A stretch of 64,000 bases of DNA from Aphanothece cf. minutissima CCALA 015 (lineage in GTDB: Bacteria > Cyanobacteriota > Cyanobacteriia > PCC-6307 > Cyanobiaceae): assembly GCA_003003925.1 (NCBI GenBank), contig PVWP01000003.1:186001-250000 (forward strand), given 5' to 3'. Positions 8,499 through 17,391 of the stretch are shown here, in pieces. The notes below the pieces were generated by a model. The model was not told the origin of the DNA and searched no databases. It worked only from the letters and a program-made list of their open reading frames with translations. Each line of letters opens with the position of its first letter. The first letter of the stretch is position 1. Position numbers and translations under genes: made by a program.

Positions 8499-9680
8499 TC
8501 AGAACAGCTTGAACAGGTTGAAGCCACCACCTTGGGGAGCCGGCGCCTCCTGGCCCGCGCCGGAGCCCGGATCGAGGCGCTCCATGCCGTCCCCCAGCAG
8601 CCGGGTGGCGGTGGAGCGGCGCTCCAGGCTGAGCCGCCAGGCGGGGCTGCCCTGGGGGCTGCTCAGCAGCAGGGTGTCGCCGTAGGCGGTGAAGCTCACC
8701 ATCGCCGCCCCCATGGCCGCCATGGCCTGGGCGCTCACCGTGCAGGTGGTGCGCTCCGGGGCCAGCAGCACGCCGCGCTGCACCAGCCGGGCCGCTTCCG
8801 GGGCCCGCAGGTCATCCGGCACGGCACTGTCGGCCATCGGCAGCTCGCTGGAGGTCCACATGACGATGTCGCCCTCCTGGCGACCCATGCCCGTGGCCGT
8901 CGCCTGGTAGCCGAGGGCGGTGGGGATGGTCGGCCAGCTCAGCCGCTGGGCGCCCCCGGCCGGGGTGCTCGTCAGCTTCACCGGGGCCAGGAAGTCGTGG
9001 CCGCTGCCCACCTGGAAGCGGATCTCCGGGGCGTAGTTGCCGGTCACCAGATGGGTCCCCACCAGGGAGGCCTGCGGCGGCACCGCGGGGGCCGCCTCGC
9101 CCGACGGCCAGCGGCCCGAGGTGCCCGTGGGGCCGGTGGCGGTTCCCAGCCGCTTCAGCCCCGACAGCACCTGGCGTCGCTGCTCCGTGGTCAGTCCCTG
9201 CAGGGTGATGATCTCGGGCTGGCCGGCGCCGGCGCTCTCGCCGCAACCGCGGAAGAGCAGCAGCCGGCCCTTGGCCTCGGGGATGTCCTCCTCCTTCCAC
9301 TCCCGGCCGAGCTGCCCGGGGCTGGCGGCTCCGCTCGTCAGCGGCAGGGCGGTCCCCATGGCCATGGCGGCCGGGATGCGGTGCTCGGCGTTGGGGTTGG
9401 CGGCGGTCTGCGGTGATTGCAGCCGCAGCTCCAGCTGGCGGCTGCTGGCGCCCATGGCCGGACGCCCCCCCAGCATCATCTGCAGCATGCCGGCGCCCCC
9501 CATCGCCCCCATCCCCGTCGTGGTGGTGGCCTCGATCGTGTAGGTGACGATCGGCGCCGGCGGCTTGGCGCCCGGTTTGGCCGCCGCCGCCAGGGCCGGC
9601 AGGGCTTGACCGGTGCCGAGCAGAAGAACGAGCGATGCGGCCGCCTGCCAGGACACCCGCGGAGCACCCATGACGTCCAT
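8499..9680 (-). CDS. Conserved exported protein of unknown function
   Basis: 393 residues from the ATG at 9680 (alternative 9671). A hydrophobic signal segment (QAAASLVLLLGTGQALPALA) is followed by a methionine/glycine-rich stretch with TGMGAMGGAGMLQMMLGG, then a mixed domain with FRGCGESAG and beta-rich repeats such as WPTIPTALGYQATATGMG. The combination of a YTIEATTTTGMGAM start and a central GCG motif recalls exported proteins annotated as hypothetical in proteobacteria, but I cannot name the family. Likely periplasmic. Divergent from the WbuC-type cupin with a 74-bp gap. Confidence 0.65.
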   Translation of the reverse strand: MDVMGAPRVSWQAAASLVLLLGTGQALPALAAAAKPGAKPPAPIVTYTIEATTTTGMGAMGGAGMLQMMLGGRPAMGASSRQLELRLQSPQTAANPNAEHRIPAAMAMGTALPLTSGAASPGQLGREWKEEDIPEAKGRLLLFRGCGESAGAGQPEIITLQGLTTEQRRQVLSGLKRLGTATGPTGTSGRWPSGEAAPAVPPQASLVGTHLVTGNYAPEIRFQVGSGHDFLAPVKLTSTPAGGAQRLSWPTIPTALGYQATATGMGRQEGDIVMWTSSELPMADSAVPDDLRAPEAARLVQRGVLLAPERTTCTVSAQAMAAMGAAMVSFTAYGDTLLLSSPQGSPAWRLSLERRSTATRLLGDGMERLDPGSGAGQEAPAPQGGGFNLFKLF

Positions 9681-9754
9681 GCCGTTGGAGGGACGCACAA
9701 TCTATGGGCCGCCGCCCCGGACAGGTAGACCCCGGGGCGCCCGCCGCCCCTGCG

Positions 9755-10291
9755 ATGGACTCCGCCGCCCCGTCCCCGCTCCAGCGCATCGACCAGGACC
9801 TCTTCGATGCGGTGGCCGCCGCCGCCGCCGGCTCCCCCCGCCGGCGCCGCAACCACAACTTCCACGCCCCCAGTGACCGGGTGCAGCGCTTTCTCAACGT
9901 GCTGCAGCCCGGCACCTACGTGCGGCCCCACCGCCATCGGCGCGCGCAGCCCGGCGACGGTTTCGAGTGCTTCCTCGTGCTGCAGGGGGCGGTGGGGCTG
10001 CTGCTGCTCGATGCCAAGGGACGGGTGCTGCAGCGGGAGCGGATCAGCGCCGCCGGCCCCCTGCGCGGCATCGAGCTGGCCGAGGGGGTCATCCACACCC
10101 TGGTGGCCCTCTCGCCCGATGCCGTGATGATGGAGATCAAGCAGGGGCCCTACGAGCCCGCCGCCGACAAGGACTTCCTGCCCGGATTCCCCCTCGAGGG
10201 AAGCGAGGCCGCCGCGGCGCAGGAGGCGGCCTGGCGGGCGCTGTTCGGGCCCGGGGACGACCACCTCTCCCCTGCCCACCCCCTCCCCTGA
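9755..10291 (+). CDS. WbuC-family cupin-fold metalloprotein
   Basis: 178 residues. The N-terminal segment HNFHAPSDRVQRFLNVLQPG and cupin motif YVRPHRHRRAQPGDGFECFL with the following VLQGAVGLLLLD are diagnostic of the WbuC family, found in O-antigen and polysaccharide gene clusters. The two histidines and the glutamate are probable metal ligands. In-frame sequence extends to 9704, but homology begins at the ATG at 9755. No sugar genes adjoin it here, so its role is unknown. Confidence 0.82.
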   Translation: MDSAAPSPLQRIDQDLFDAVAAAAAGSPRRRRNHNFHAPSDRVQRFLNVLQPGTYVRPHRHRRAQPGDGFECFLVLQGAVGLLLLDAKGRVLQRERISAAGPLRGIELAEGVIHTLVALSPDAVMMEIKQGPYEPAADKDFLPGFPLEGSEAAAAQEAAWRALFGPGDDHLSPAHPLP

Positions 10292-10315
10292 GCGCCCGGC
10301 CCCGGGCCAGGCCGT

Positions 10316-10903
10316 TCAGGCCAGATCGGCGCGGCGGCAGAAGCTGCAGTGGCCCCAGCGGGCCATCTCCCCGGCCGGCGCCGGCCGGCCGCAGGCGGGG
10401 CAGTCGGCCAGGCCGTGCACGTCGCAGCGGCTGGGATGGACGGCCCATACCTCCGCCTCGCTGAGGCTGCCGGGCGTTGCGGAGGCGCCGGGGTGGTGCT
10501 GCTGCACCCGCACGTCCCGGACGCTGAAGCCGGCGCCCCGCAGCGACCCCAGCAACTGGTGGCGGTTGTATTGCAGGGCCTGCAGCCAGGGCCCCGGCGC
10601 AGCGCCCACCGTCAGCAGGCCCCCCTGCAGCTGCAGGGGACGGCAGTGGGGGGCCAGCTGGGGCCCGGCGATCCGTGGCCAGTCCCGCCAAAGGGCGGCC
10701 AGATGGCCGTCGCGGCGCCACTCCTGCTGGAGGTTGTCCAGGCAGCTGGCCAGGGCACTGGCCGGCGGCCGGGCGGGCGGTATCAGCAGGGCGACGTTGC
10801 CCACCTGCCGGGTCTGCACCGCCTCGACGCGCTGGCGACGGGAGCTGCTGCGGGAGCTGCTTGGCTCGGAGGCGCGGCGCTGGCGGGACCGGGAAGGTTC
10901 CAT
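10316..10903 (-). CDS. DciA-like protein (DUF721) with C-terminal zinc-binding motif
   Basis: 195 residues. The first 35 are Arg/Ser-rich and probably disordered. Then comes a DUF721 core (LDNLQQEWRRDGHLAALWRDW to NRHQLLGSLRGAGFSVRDVRV) and a C-terminal pair of cysteine motifs, CPAC and CSFC, likely to bind one zinc. DUF721/DciA proteins load the replicative helicase DnaB in bacteria without DnaC, and cyanobacteria use this type. It converges with the WbuC gene, 24 bp apart. Confidence 0.82.
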   Translation of the reverse strand: MEPSRSRQRRASEPSSSRSSSRRQRVEAVQTRQVGNVALLIPPARPPASALASCLDNLQQEWRRDGHLAALWRDWPRIAGPQLAPHCRPLQLQGGLLTVGAAPGPWLQALQYNRHQLLGSLRGAGFSVRDVRVQQHHPGASATPGSLSEAEVWAVHPSRCDVHGLADCPACGRPAPAGEMARWGHCSFCRRADLA

Positions 10904-11016
10904 GAAGCCACGCTAAGGCGTGCTTCGGCCGGTGATGGAAACCCGTTCCCGGGTTGACGGGGCAGGCCGCTGGGCAAGGCTGGGACCCGGAGAACCTCCA
11001 TCCCCGGGGCATCGCC

Positions 11017-12078
11017 ATGGCCGGCTACTTCGACGATCCCACCCTGATCCGCCAGGTCCCGGTCCTCCGCGCCGCCTATTCCGACCGCACCGCCTGGCTG
11101 CTGGCGGAGATCGCCCGGCTGGTCTACGAGAAGCTTCCCGCCGAGATCCGGATCGACGAGCTCGTGCTCCGCATCCTCGAGTCGGCCCGCAGCCAGCGGG
11201 GGGAGTCGGTGGTGCGGGCCCTGGTGGCGGCCGCCATCGAGAACGGCCAGACGGTGGACGGGGTGGTGGTCTCGGCCCTGGAAAAGGCCGGCTTCGAACT
11301 GCTCGAGGGCATCGCCGTGCAGGGCAGCGAGGCGATCCTGGTCCGCCTGAACCTCCCCTCCGGCCGGGGGCCCGACGCCATGCTCGTGCTGGCCTTCCGG
11401 GGCACCCAGGTCACCAGCATCCACGACATCAGCGCCGATCTGCGGGCCCACCTGGTGGCGGCCCCCGGCGGCGGCCGGGCCCATGCCGGGTTCCTCGCCG
11501 CCTTCGACAAGGTGCGCGCCCCCCTGCAGGCCGCCCTGGCGCGCCATCCAGGTGCCCCCCTATACATCACCGGCCATTCCCTCGGCGGCGCCCTGGCCCT
11601 GGTGGCCACCCGCTACCTCGGCTCCGACAGCACCGGCGCCACCTACACCTTCGGCTGCCCCCGGGCCGGCGATGACGCTTTCTTCGCCCCGATCCGGACG
11701 CCCATCTACCGGATCGTCAATGCCGCCGACGGGGTGACCCGCATCCCCTTCGGCTACAGCCTGCTGATCCTGCTGAGTCTGATTCGGCTGATTCCCATCA
11801 ACGGCACCTTCCGGATCGCCGAGTTCCTGCGGCGGAACCTCTTCGGCTACACCCATGCCGGCAGCGTGGTGTTCCTCTCCGACGCCGCCAACCTCCCGGA
11901 TGACCAGCAGATCCCCTTCCGGGACCTGAAGGTGGTGATGAGCCCGGACGCGTTCTGGCGTTTCTGCGTCGTGGTCCGCCGCTTCCTGCTCACCAGGGGC
12001 AAGGCGGTGGTCGCCGACCATTGCATGGGCGACTACGCCCTCAAGCTGCAGGCCCACGCCCGGCGCCGCAACAGCTGA
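11017..12078 (+). CDS. Lipase class 3 family protein
   Basis: 353 residues. FRGTQVTSIHDISADL and HAGFLAAF precede the nucleophile elbow ITGHSLGGALA (Ser188). The acid is Asp238 in NAADGVTRIP, and His335 in DHCMGDY completes the fungal-type lipase triad. The region around residues 248-256 is hydrophobic (LLILLSLIRLI) and may insert into membranes. It probably hydrolyses glycerolipids. The ATG at 11017 is chosen because sequence before it is unrelated. No signal peptide, so it is likely cytoplasmic or membrane-associated. Confidence 0.88.
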   Translation: MAGYFDDPTLIRQVPVLRAAYSDRTAWLLAEIARLVYEKLPAEIRIDELVLRILESARSQRGESVVRALVAAAIENGQTVDGVVVSALEKAGFELLEGIAVQGSEAILVRLNLPSGRGPDAMLVLAFRGTQVTSIHDISADLRAHLVAAPGGGRAHAGFLAAFDKVRAPLQAALARHPGAPLYITGHSLGGALALVATRYLGSDSTGATYTFGCPRAGDDAFFAPIRTPIYRIVNAADGVTRIPFGYSLLILLSLIRLIPINGTFRIAEFLRRNLFGYTHAGSVVFLSDAANLPDDQQIPFRDLKVVMSPDAFWRFCVVVRRFLLTRGKAVVADHCMGDYALKLQAHARRRNS

Positions 12079-12179
12079 GGGCCCCAGGCTCGGGTGTGGG
12101 TGCGGCAATCCGCTGATCGCCGGGGAAGACCGGGTGGCCGGTTCTGGCTACGCTCGATTTCTGCACTGGCCCCGCCTCC

Positions 12180-12953
12180 ATGGGTTTCTTCGATCGGCTG
12201 AGCCGTCTTCTGCGCGCCAACCTCAACGATCTGGTGAGCAAGGCGGAGGATCCGGCCAAGATCCTCGACCAGTCCGTGGCCGACATGCAGGCCGACCTGG
12301 TCAAGCTGCGCCAAGCCGTGGCCACCGCCATCGCCAGCCAGAAGCGGCTGCAGAACCAGGCCGAGCAGGCCGAAGCCCAGGCCCGCACCTGGTATGAGCG
12401 GGCCGAGCTGGCCCTCAAGAAGGGGGAGGAGGACCTGGCCCGCGAGTCCCTCTCCCGCCGCAAGACCTACCAGGACACCGCCACCGCCCTCAACGCCCAG
12501 CTCAACGGCCAGGCCTCCCAGGTCGACACCCTCAAGCGCAGCCTCACCGCCCTCGAGGGCAAGATCGCCGAGGCCAAGACCAAGAAGGACATGCTCAAGG
12601 CCCGTGCCCAGGCGGCCCAGGCCCAGGAGCAGCTCCAGAACGCCGTGGGCAGCCTGAGCACCAACAGCTCGATGGCCGCCTTCGACCAGATGGAGGAGAA
12701 GGTGCTCAACATGGAGGCCCGCAGCCAGGCCGCCGCCGAGCTGGCCGGTGCCGATCTCGAAAGCCAGTTCGCCGCCCTCGAGGGCAGCGACGTCGATGAC
12801 GAACTGGCGGCCCTCAAGACCCGCCTCGAAGGCGGCAAGACCCCCATCTCCCTGCCCATGGAGGGCGGCCCGGCCCCCCAGCTGGAGCCGGTCAAGGTGG
12901 CCGAGGTGAACGCCGAGCTCGAGGAACTGCGCCAGTCCATCGACAAGCTCTGA
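12180..12953 (+). CDS. vipp1: Vipp1/PspA (IM30) family membrane-remodelling protein
   Basis: 257 residues starting MGFFDRLSRLLRANLNDLV, the amphipathic membrane-binding helix of the family. Long coiled-coil helices follow (residues about 25-215), then a linker with Pro/Gly and a C-terminal helix EVNAELEELRQSIDKL, which distinguishes thylakoid Vipp1 from bacterial PspA. It forms ESCRT-III-like rings needed for thylakoid biogenesis and membrane repair. The 101-bp upstream gap is enough for its own promoter. Confidence 0.93.
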   Translation: MGFFDRLSRLLRANLNDLVSKAEDPAKILDQSVADMQADLVKLRQAVATAIASQKRLQNQAEQAEAQARTWYERAELALKKGEEDLARESLSRRKTYQDTATALNAQLNGQASQVDTLKRSLTALEGKIAEAKTKKDMLKARAQAAQAQEQLQNAVGSLSTNSSMAAFDQMEEKVLNMEARSQAAAELAGADLESQFAALEGSDVDDELAALKTRLEGGKTPISLPMEGGPAPQLEPVKVAEVNAELEELRQSIDKL

Positions 12954-12988
12954 ATTCATACAATCGGGCCACCGCTGTCCCGACCGCC

Positions 12989-13339
12989 GTGCCCGCCGAC
13001 GTCGACTCCCCCGTCCTCGACCTCACCGATGCCACCTTCCAGGCCTCGGTCCTGGAGGTGCCGGGCCCGGTGCTGGTCGACGTCTGGGCTCCCTGGTGCG
13101 GCCCCTGCCGGCTGATGGCCCCCCTGATGACCTGGGCCGCCACGGCCTATGCCGACGCCCCCGGCGGCGCCCTCACCGTCGGCAAGCTGGAGGCCGACCC
13201 CAATCCCGTCAGCCGCGACAGCCTCAAGGTGCAGGGCCTCCCCACCCTGATCCTGTTCCGCGGCGGCCAGGAACTGGCCCGCCACGAAGGTGCCATGGCC
13301 CAGTCCCAGCTGAAGGCTTTCCTGGATGCCCATCTCTGA
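12989..13339 (+). CDS. Thioredoxin family protein
   Basis: 116 residues, GTG start. Active site WAPWCGPC with the redox cysteines at 37 and 40, and the cis-proline loop in VQGLPTLILF. A cytoplasmic dithiol reductant of the thioredoxin type; the region around ATAYADAPGG differs from classical TrxA, so it may be one of the divergent cyanobacterial isoforms. It overlaps the next gene by 14 bp. Confidence 0.92.
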   Translation: MPADVDSPVLDLTDATFQASVLEVPGPVLVDVWAPWCGPCRLMAPLMTWAATAYADAPGGALTVGKLEADPNPVSRDSLKVQGLPTLILFRGGQELARHEGAMAQSQLKAFLDAHL

Positions 13340-14537
13340 GCGCCTGTCGCGGCTCGGCAGCGGCGTCTTCGCCCGCAACGACCAGCGCAAGGCCGCCTAC
13401 AGCGCCCGGGCCGCCGCCGGCCACGGCCCGGATGGGGCGCCCCTGCCGCCGCTGCTGGATCTCTCCCTCGGCTCCACCGACCTCCAGCCGCCCGCTGTGG
13501 CCCTCGAGGCCATCGCCGCCGGCCTGAGCCGGCCCGAGAGCGCCTCCTACTGCCTGCATGCCGCCACCCTGCCCTTCCGGGAAGCGGTGGCGGCCTGGGC
13601 GCGGCGACGGTTCGACGTGGCCGTGGACCCGGAAACGGAGGTGCTGCTGCTGGTGGGCTCCCAGGAGGGCACCGCCCACCTGCCGCTGGCGGTGCTCAAC
13701 CCCGGCGATCGGGCCCTGCTGCTCGACCCCTACTACCCCTCCCATCGGGGGGGGCTGCATCTGGCCAGTGCCGAACCGGTGCTGCTGCCCCTCGACGCCG
13801 ACGCCGGCTGGCGGCCCGACTTCGACCGGCTGTCCCCCAGCCAGTGGCAGGACCTCTCGCTGATGGTGCTGGGCTTCCCCCACAACCCCACCGCCACCAC
13901 CGGAGAGCAGGCCTGGCTGGATGGGGCCGTGGAGCGGGCCCTGCGTCATGACGTGGTGCTCGCCCACGACAACCCCTACGTGGATCTGGCCCTGGAGGGG
14001 GAGGCCCCCGCCCTGCTGCGCCATCCCGACTGGCGCCGCTGCGGCATCGAGTTCTTCTCCTTCTCCAAGAGCTGGTGCCTGGGCGGCTACCGGCTGGCTT
14101 TCGCCATCGGCGCCGACGAGCTGATCACCGCCCTGCGCCAGCTCAAGGGGGTGGTGGATTTCAACCAGTCCCTGGCGTTGCAGGCCGGCGCCATCGCCGC
14201 CCTGGAGCAGGCCCCCCATTGGCCCCGGCAGTTGCGCGGCGTCTACCGCGAGCGCCGTGACCGCATGGCCGCCGCCCTCGAGGCCCAGGGCTGGCCGGTG
14301 CGCCTGCCGTCGATGGCCCTCTACCTGTGGCTGCAGATCCCCGCCGTGGCACGGGAGCGGGGTCTGGACTCGGAACGCTTCTGCGCCGCCCTGCTGGAGG
14401 GCACCGGCGTCTGCCTCACCCCCGGCAACGGCTTCGGCCCCGGCGGTGAGGGGTGGCAGCGGCTGGCCCTGGTGCACCCGGCCGGCGAGCTGGAGGCCGG
14501 TGCGGCCCGCATCGGCGACTGGCTGCGGCGGTTTTGA
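13326..14537 (+). CDS. Pyridoxal-phosphate aminotransferase, class I/II
   Basis: 403 residues. LSLGSTDLQPP near the N-terminus, PLAVLNPGDRALLLDPYYPS, the FPHNPTA loop, the AHDNPYVDL strand with the PLP-contacting Asp and Tyr, and SFSKSWCLGGYRLAF with PLP lysine Lys248. It resembles the LL-diaminopimelate/alanine aminotransferase group; the exact amino acid cannot be told. It starts inside the thioredoxin gene and overlaps the biotin ligase by 4 bp. Confidence 0.9.
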   Translation: MPISERLSRLGSGVFARNDQRKAAYSARAAAGHGPDGAPLPPLLDLSLGSTDLQPPAVALEAIAAGLSRPESASYCLHAATLPFREAVAAWARRRFDVAVDPETEVLLLVGSQEGTAHLPLAVLNPGDRALLLDPYYPSHRGGLHLASAEPVLLPLDADAGWRPDFDRLSPSQWQDLSLMVLGFPHNPTATTGEQAWLDGAVERALRHDVVLAHDNPYVDLALEGEAPALLRHPDWRRCGIEFFSFSKSWCLGGYRLAFAIGADELITALRQLKGVVDFNQSLALQAGAIAALEQAPHWPRQLRGVYRERRDRMAAALEAQGWPVRLPSMALYLWLQIPAVARERGLDSERFCAALLEGTGVCLTPGNGFGPGGEGWQRLALVHPAGELEAGAARIGDWLRRF

Positions 14538-15325
14538 TCGGCGCGATCGGGGCCCGGCGGCGGCGCCCCACGGCGGGCACGGAGGCCCCGCCGGAGCTGG
14601 CCCCCTGGCGGCTGCGGTGGCTGCCGGTGTGCGCCAGCACCGAAACGGAACTGGACCGCTGGCTGGCCCGGGATCCGCGGCTGGCCGGCGACAGGCCGCT
14701 GTTGGCCCCCCGGGCCGTGATCGCCCGCCGGCAGCGCTTCGGCCGCGGCCAGCAGGGCCGGCCCTGGTGTTCCCCGGCCGGGGGGGTCTGGCTCAGTGCG
14801 GCCCTGCCCTGGCCGGCGCAAGCGGCGACGGCCGCGGCCCCCGGCCTGGCGGTGGCGGTGGGACTCTGCCTGCGGCTGGAGGCCCGGGGCCTGCCGGTGC
14901 GGCTCAAGTGGCCCAACGACCTGCTGCTGCCCGGCGCGGGTGGCCCCCGGAAGCTGGCGGGCCTGCTGCCCCGTCTGCGGCTGCGGGGGGGCTCCTGCCG
15001 CTGGGCCCGGGTGGGGGTGGGGCTCAACGCCAGCAACCGGGCGCCTCAGGGTGGTGTGGCCCTGGCGGAGCTGCTGGGAGCCGGCTGTGCCGATCCCCGG
15101 CACTGGGTCGGGGAGGTGCTGGCGGCCCTGGAGTGGGCCATGGCCTGGGCCGGGCGGCCCCAGGAGGTCTGCCGGCAGGCGGAGCGGCGCCTGCATCTTC
15201 CCAATGGTCCGATCCACCTCGATGGCATCGACTGGTGGCCCGCCGGGCTGGCGGCCGACGGTGGCCTGCGCCTGGTGGCCGGCAGCGCCGAGCGGGTGCT
15301 GCACCGCGGCTTCGGCGCCGGATGA
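14534..15325 (+). CDS. birA: Biotin--[acetyl-CoA-carboxylase] ligase
   Basis: 263 residues from a TTG start in the TTGA overlap with the aminotransferase stop. Motifs: ARRQRFGRGQQGRPWCSP (biotinyl-5'-AMP binding loop, usually GRGRRGR), LKWPNDLLL, KLAGLL and VGVGLNAS. It has no N-terminal helix-turn-helix, so it is the monofunctional type that attaches biotin to the AccB subunit and does not act as repressor. The frame is open further upstream but would run deep into the previous gene. Confidence 0.87.
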   Translation: MIGAIGARRRRPTAGTEAPPELAPWRLRWLPVCASTETELDRWLARDPRLAGDRPLLAPRAVIARRQRFGRGQQGRPWCSPAGGVWLSAALPWPAQAATAAAPGLAVAVGLCLRLEARGLPVRLKWPNDLLLPGAGGPRKLAGLLPRLRLRGGSCRWARVGVGLNASNRAPQGGVALAELLGAGCADPRHWVGEVLAALEWAMAWAGRPQEVCRQAERRLHLPNGPIHLDGIDWWPAGLAADGGLRLVAGSAERVLHRGFGAG

Positions 15326-15348
15326 AGACCCCCCGTACACTGGTCTTC
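15324..15348 (+). terminator. Hairpin after the biotin ligase gene
   Basis: GAAGACC (15324-15330) and GGTCTTC (15342-15348) form a perfect 7-bp stem with an 11-nt loop, starting within the stop codon. There is no T run after it, so a terminator role is only possible; it could also be a regulatory dyad before the M23 peptidase gene. Confidence 0.3.
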
Positions 15349-15403
15349 GGCAATTCCGGCGCCGGGTCGTCCCCCTGCACGCCCCCCGGTGTCCCTCCCT
15401 GAC

Positions 15404-16669
15404 ATGGCTTCCCAGCCCCTCACCGTCCTGACGGCGCTCGGCGCCGGCGCTGCCGCCTCCTGGCTGGCCATGCCGCTGGTGCTCGCCCAGGCGGTTCCCG
15501 CCCTCGAGCCGGCGGATCAGGCGGCCCCGGCCCCGGCGCCGACGCCGGTGCAGCGTCCCTCGGTGCGGATCGCGGCGCCGGTGACCCGCCCCGAGTTCCA
15601 GACCCCGGTGCAGCCCCTGGCCCCCCCGCCCCCGGTCACCGGGGAAGCCCCCCCGGCCACCCTGCGGCCCGGAACGGCGGAGCGCCGGCCGGAGCCGCCC
15701 CGCCGCTTCGACGCCTCCCTCGATGCCCTGGTGCGGGAGGGGGTCGTCACCCCCGCCGAGCGGGTGCGGGTGCGCGGCTCGCTGCTGTCGCCGCAGGAGG
15801 CCGCCACCCGAACCCGGGCCTGCAGGGCCGGCGCCCTCTCGGCCCAGGAGTGCAGCACCGGCGTGATCATCATCGGCCGCGGCCGCAAGGATGGCCTCAG
15901 CGACGGCCTGGGCGAGGGGGATCTGGTGGCCGGGGGCCGCGGGGCCGGTTTCGGCGGCTTCGGCTTCGACGCCTCCCCCCTGCCGCCGATCACCGTGCCG
16001 GTCAGCGCCCTGCTCACCGGTGCCGGCGGCAGCTTCCGCCTCACCGACGTGTTCCGCGTCACCCCCCGACCCGCCCCGATCGTCGGCAACGGCAACCAGC
16101 GGCTGCTGTTCCCCCTGATCGGCTCGGCCGTCACCACCAGCGGCTTCGGCTATCGCCTGCATCCGGTCCTGGGCAGCTGGCTGATGCACGCCGGCCGTGA
16201 TCTGGCGGCGCCCGAGGGCACCCCGGTGGTGGCCGCCCTCTCCGGGCGCGTCGTCAGCAGCGGCCTGGCCGGCGGCTACGGCCTGGCGGTGGAGATCGAG
16301 CACGACCGGCCCCGGCGTCGCACCCTCTACGGCCACCTCTCCGAGCTCTACGTCAAGGACGGCGAGATGGTGCGCCAGGGCGAGGTGATCGGCCGGGTCG
16401 GCAGCACGGGCCTGAGCACCGGCCCCCACCTGCATTTCGAGCTGCGCCTGCCCCAGGACGGCGGCTGGGTGGCCACCGACCCCGGCGACCTCGATCCGGG
16501 CGGCGGCCTGTTCGCCGGCCTGGCCAGTGCCGACGGCAGCGGCCCCACCGACGCGGTGGCCCTGCTGATGGGTCAGCTGATCGCCACTCTGGAGCGTCCC
16601 CGCTCCCCGCTGCCCCTGCCCGGGGAGCGGCTGAGCGTGCCCCCCACCGCCCGCCCGACGCCGGGCTGA
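15404..16669 (+). CDS. M23-family (LytM-like) peptidoglycan endopeptidase
   Basis: 421 residues from the ATG at 15404 (a GTG at 15389 adds five). It has a signal peptide (about residues 1-30), then a Pro/Ala-rich linker to about residue 100, a middle region, and a C-terminal LytM domain. The domain contains GFGYRLHPV, HAGRDLAAP (His262 and Asp266) and the HLHFE motif (His342, His344), the expected zinc ligands. It likely cleaves peptide crosslinks in the periplasm, or acts as an activator. It converges with the ABC ATPase gene, 7 bp apart. Confidence 0.9.
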   Translation: MASQPLTVLTALGAGAAASWLAMPLVLAQAVPALEPADQAAPAPAPTPVQRPSVRIAAPVTRPEFQTPVQPLAPPPPVTGEAPPATLRPGTAERRPEPPRRFDASLDALVREGVVTPAERVRVRGSLLSPQEAATRTRACRAGALSAQECSTGVIIIGRGRKDGLSDGLGEGDLVAGGRGAGFGGFGFDASPLPPITVPVSALLTGAGGSFRLTDVFRVTPRPAPIVGNGNQRLLFPLIGSAVTTSGFGYRLHPVLGSWLMHAGRDLAAPEGTPVVAALSGRVVSSGLAGGYGLAVEIEHDRPRRRTLYGHLSELYVKDGEMVRQGEVIGRVGSTGLSTGPHLHFELRLPQDGGWVATDPGDLDPGGGLFAGLASADGSGPTDAVALLMGQLIATLERPRSPLPLPGERLSVPPTARPTPG

Positions 16670-16676
16670 GGGCGCC

Positions 16677-17360
16677 TCAGGCGCTGATGCGGCCGTCGCG
16701 GAAGTGCACCACCCGGTCGGCCCTGGCGCCCACCTCGGTTTCGTGGGTCACCAGCAGGATGGTGATCCCCTGGGCATTGAGATCGCCGAACAGGCTCAGC
16801 ACCTCCTCGGTGGTGTGGGAGTCGAGGGCACCGGTGGGCTCGTCGGCCAGCAGCATGGCCGGGTCGTTGATGATCGCCCGGGCAAGGGCCACCCGCTGCT
16901 GCTGGCCCCCGGAGAGCTGGTTGGGCTTGTTCTCCAGCCGGTGGGAGAGGCCCACCCGATCGAGGGCCGCCAGGGCCCGCCGTCGCCGCTCCTCCTTGGG
17001 GACACGGGCGTAGATCATCGGCAGCATCACGTTGTCGATCGCGCTCAGCTGGGGCAGCAGGTGGAACTGCTGGAAGACGAAGCCCAGCTGCTGGTTGCGC
17101 AGGTCGGCCAGTTCGTCGTCGTCGAGGCTGTCGACATCGGTGCCGTTGAGCCGGTAGCTGCCGGAGCTGGGACGGTCGAGGCAGCCGAGGATGTTCATCG
17201 CCGTGCTCTTGCCGGAGCCGCTGGCCCCCATCACCGCCAGGTAGTCGCCCTTCTGGACGATCAGGGAGAGGTCGTCGAGGGCGCGCACCTCGGTGTCGCC
17301 GCTGCCGTAGACCTTCGAGACGTGGACCAGCTCGGCCACCGGTGGGGGGAGGGACTCCAT
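16677..17360 (-). CDS. ABC transporter ATP-binding protein, MacB/DevA/LolD type
   Basis: 227 residues. Walker A GASGSGKST, Q-loop FVFQQFHLLPQLS, signature NQLSGGQQQRVALARA, Walker B MLLADEPTG with ALD, and switch histidine VTHE. The NVMLPMIYA region is typical of ATPases that pair with MacB/LolE-like permeases in tripartite export or lipoprotein transport. No permease adjoins it; the HlyD-type protein at the right end of the window is a possible partner type but is 46 kb away. Confidence 0.9.
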   Translation of the reverse strand: MESLPPPVAELVHVSKVYGSGDTEVRALDDLSLIVQKGDYLAVMGASGSGKSTAMNILGCLDRPSSGSYRLNGTDVDSLDDDELADLRNQQLGFVFQQFHLLPQLSAIDNVMLPMIYARVPKEERRRRALAALDRVGLSHRLENKPNQLSGGQQQRVALARAIINDPAMLLADEPTGALDSHTTEEVLSLFGDLNAQGITILLVTHETEVGARADRVVHFRDGRISA

Positions 17361-17391
17361 GGCCGCCAGGCTAGGGAAATCTGCCCCCGAC

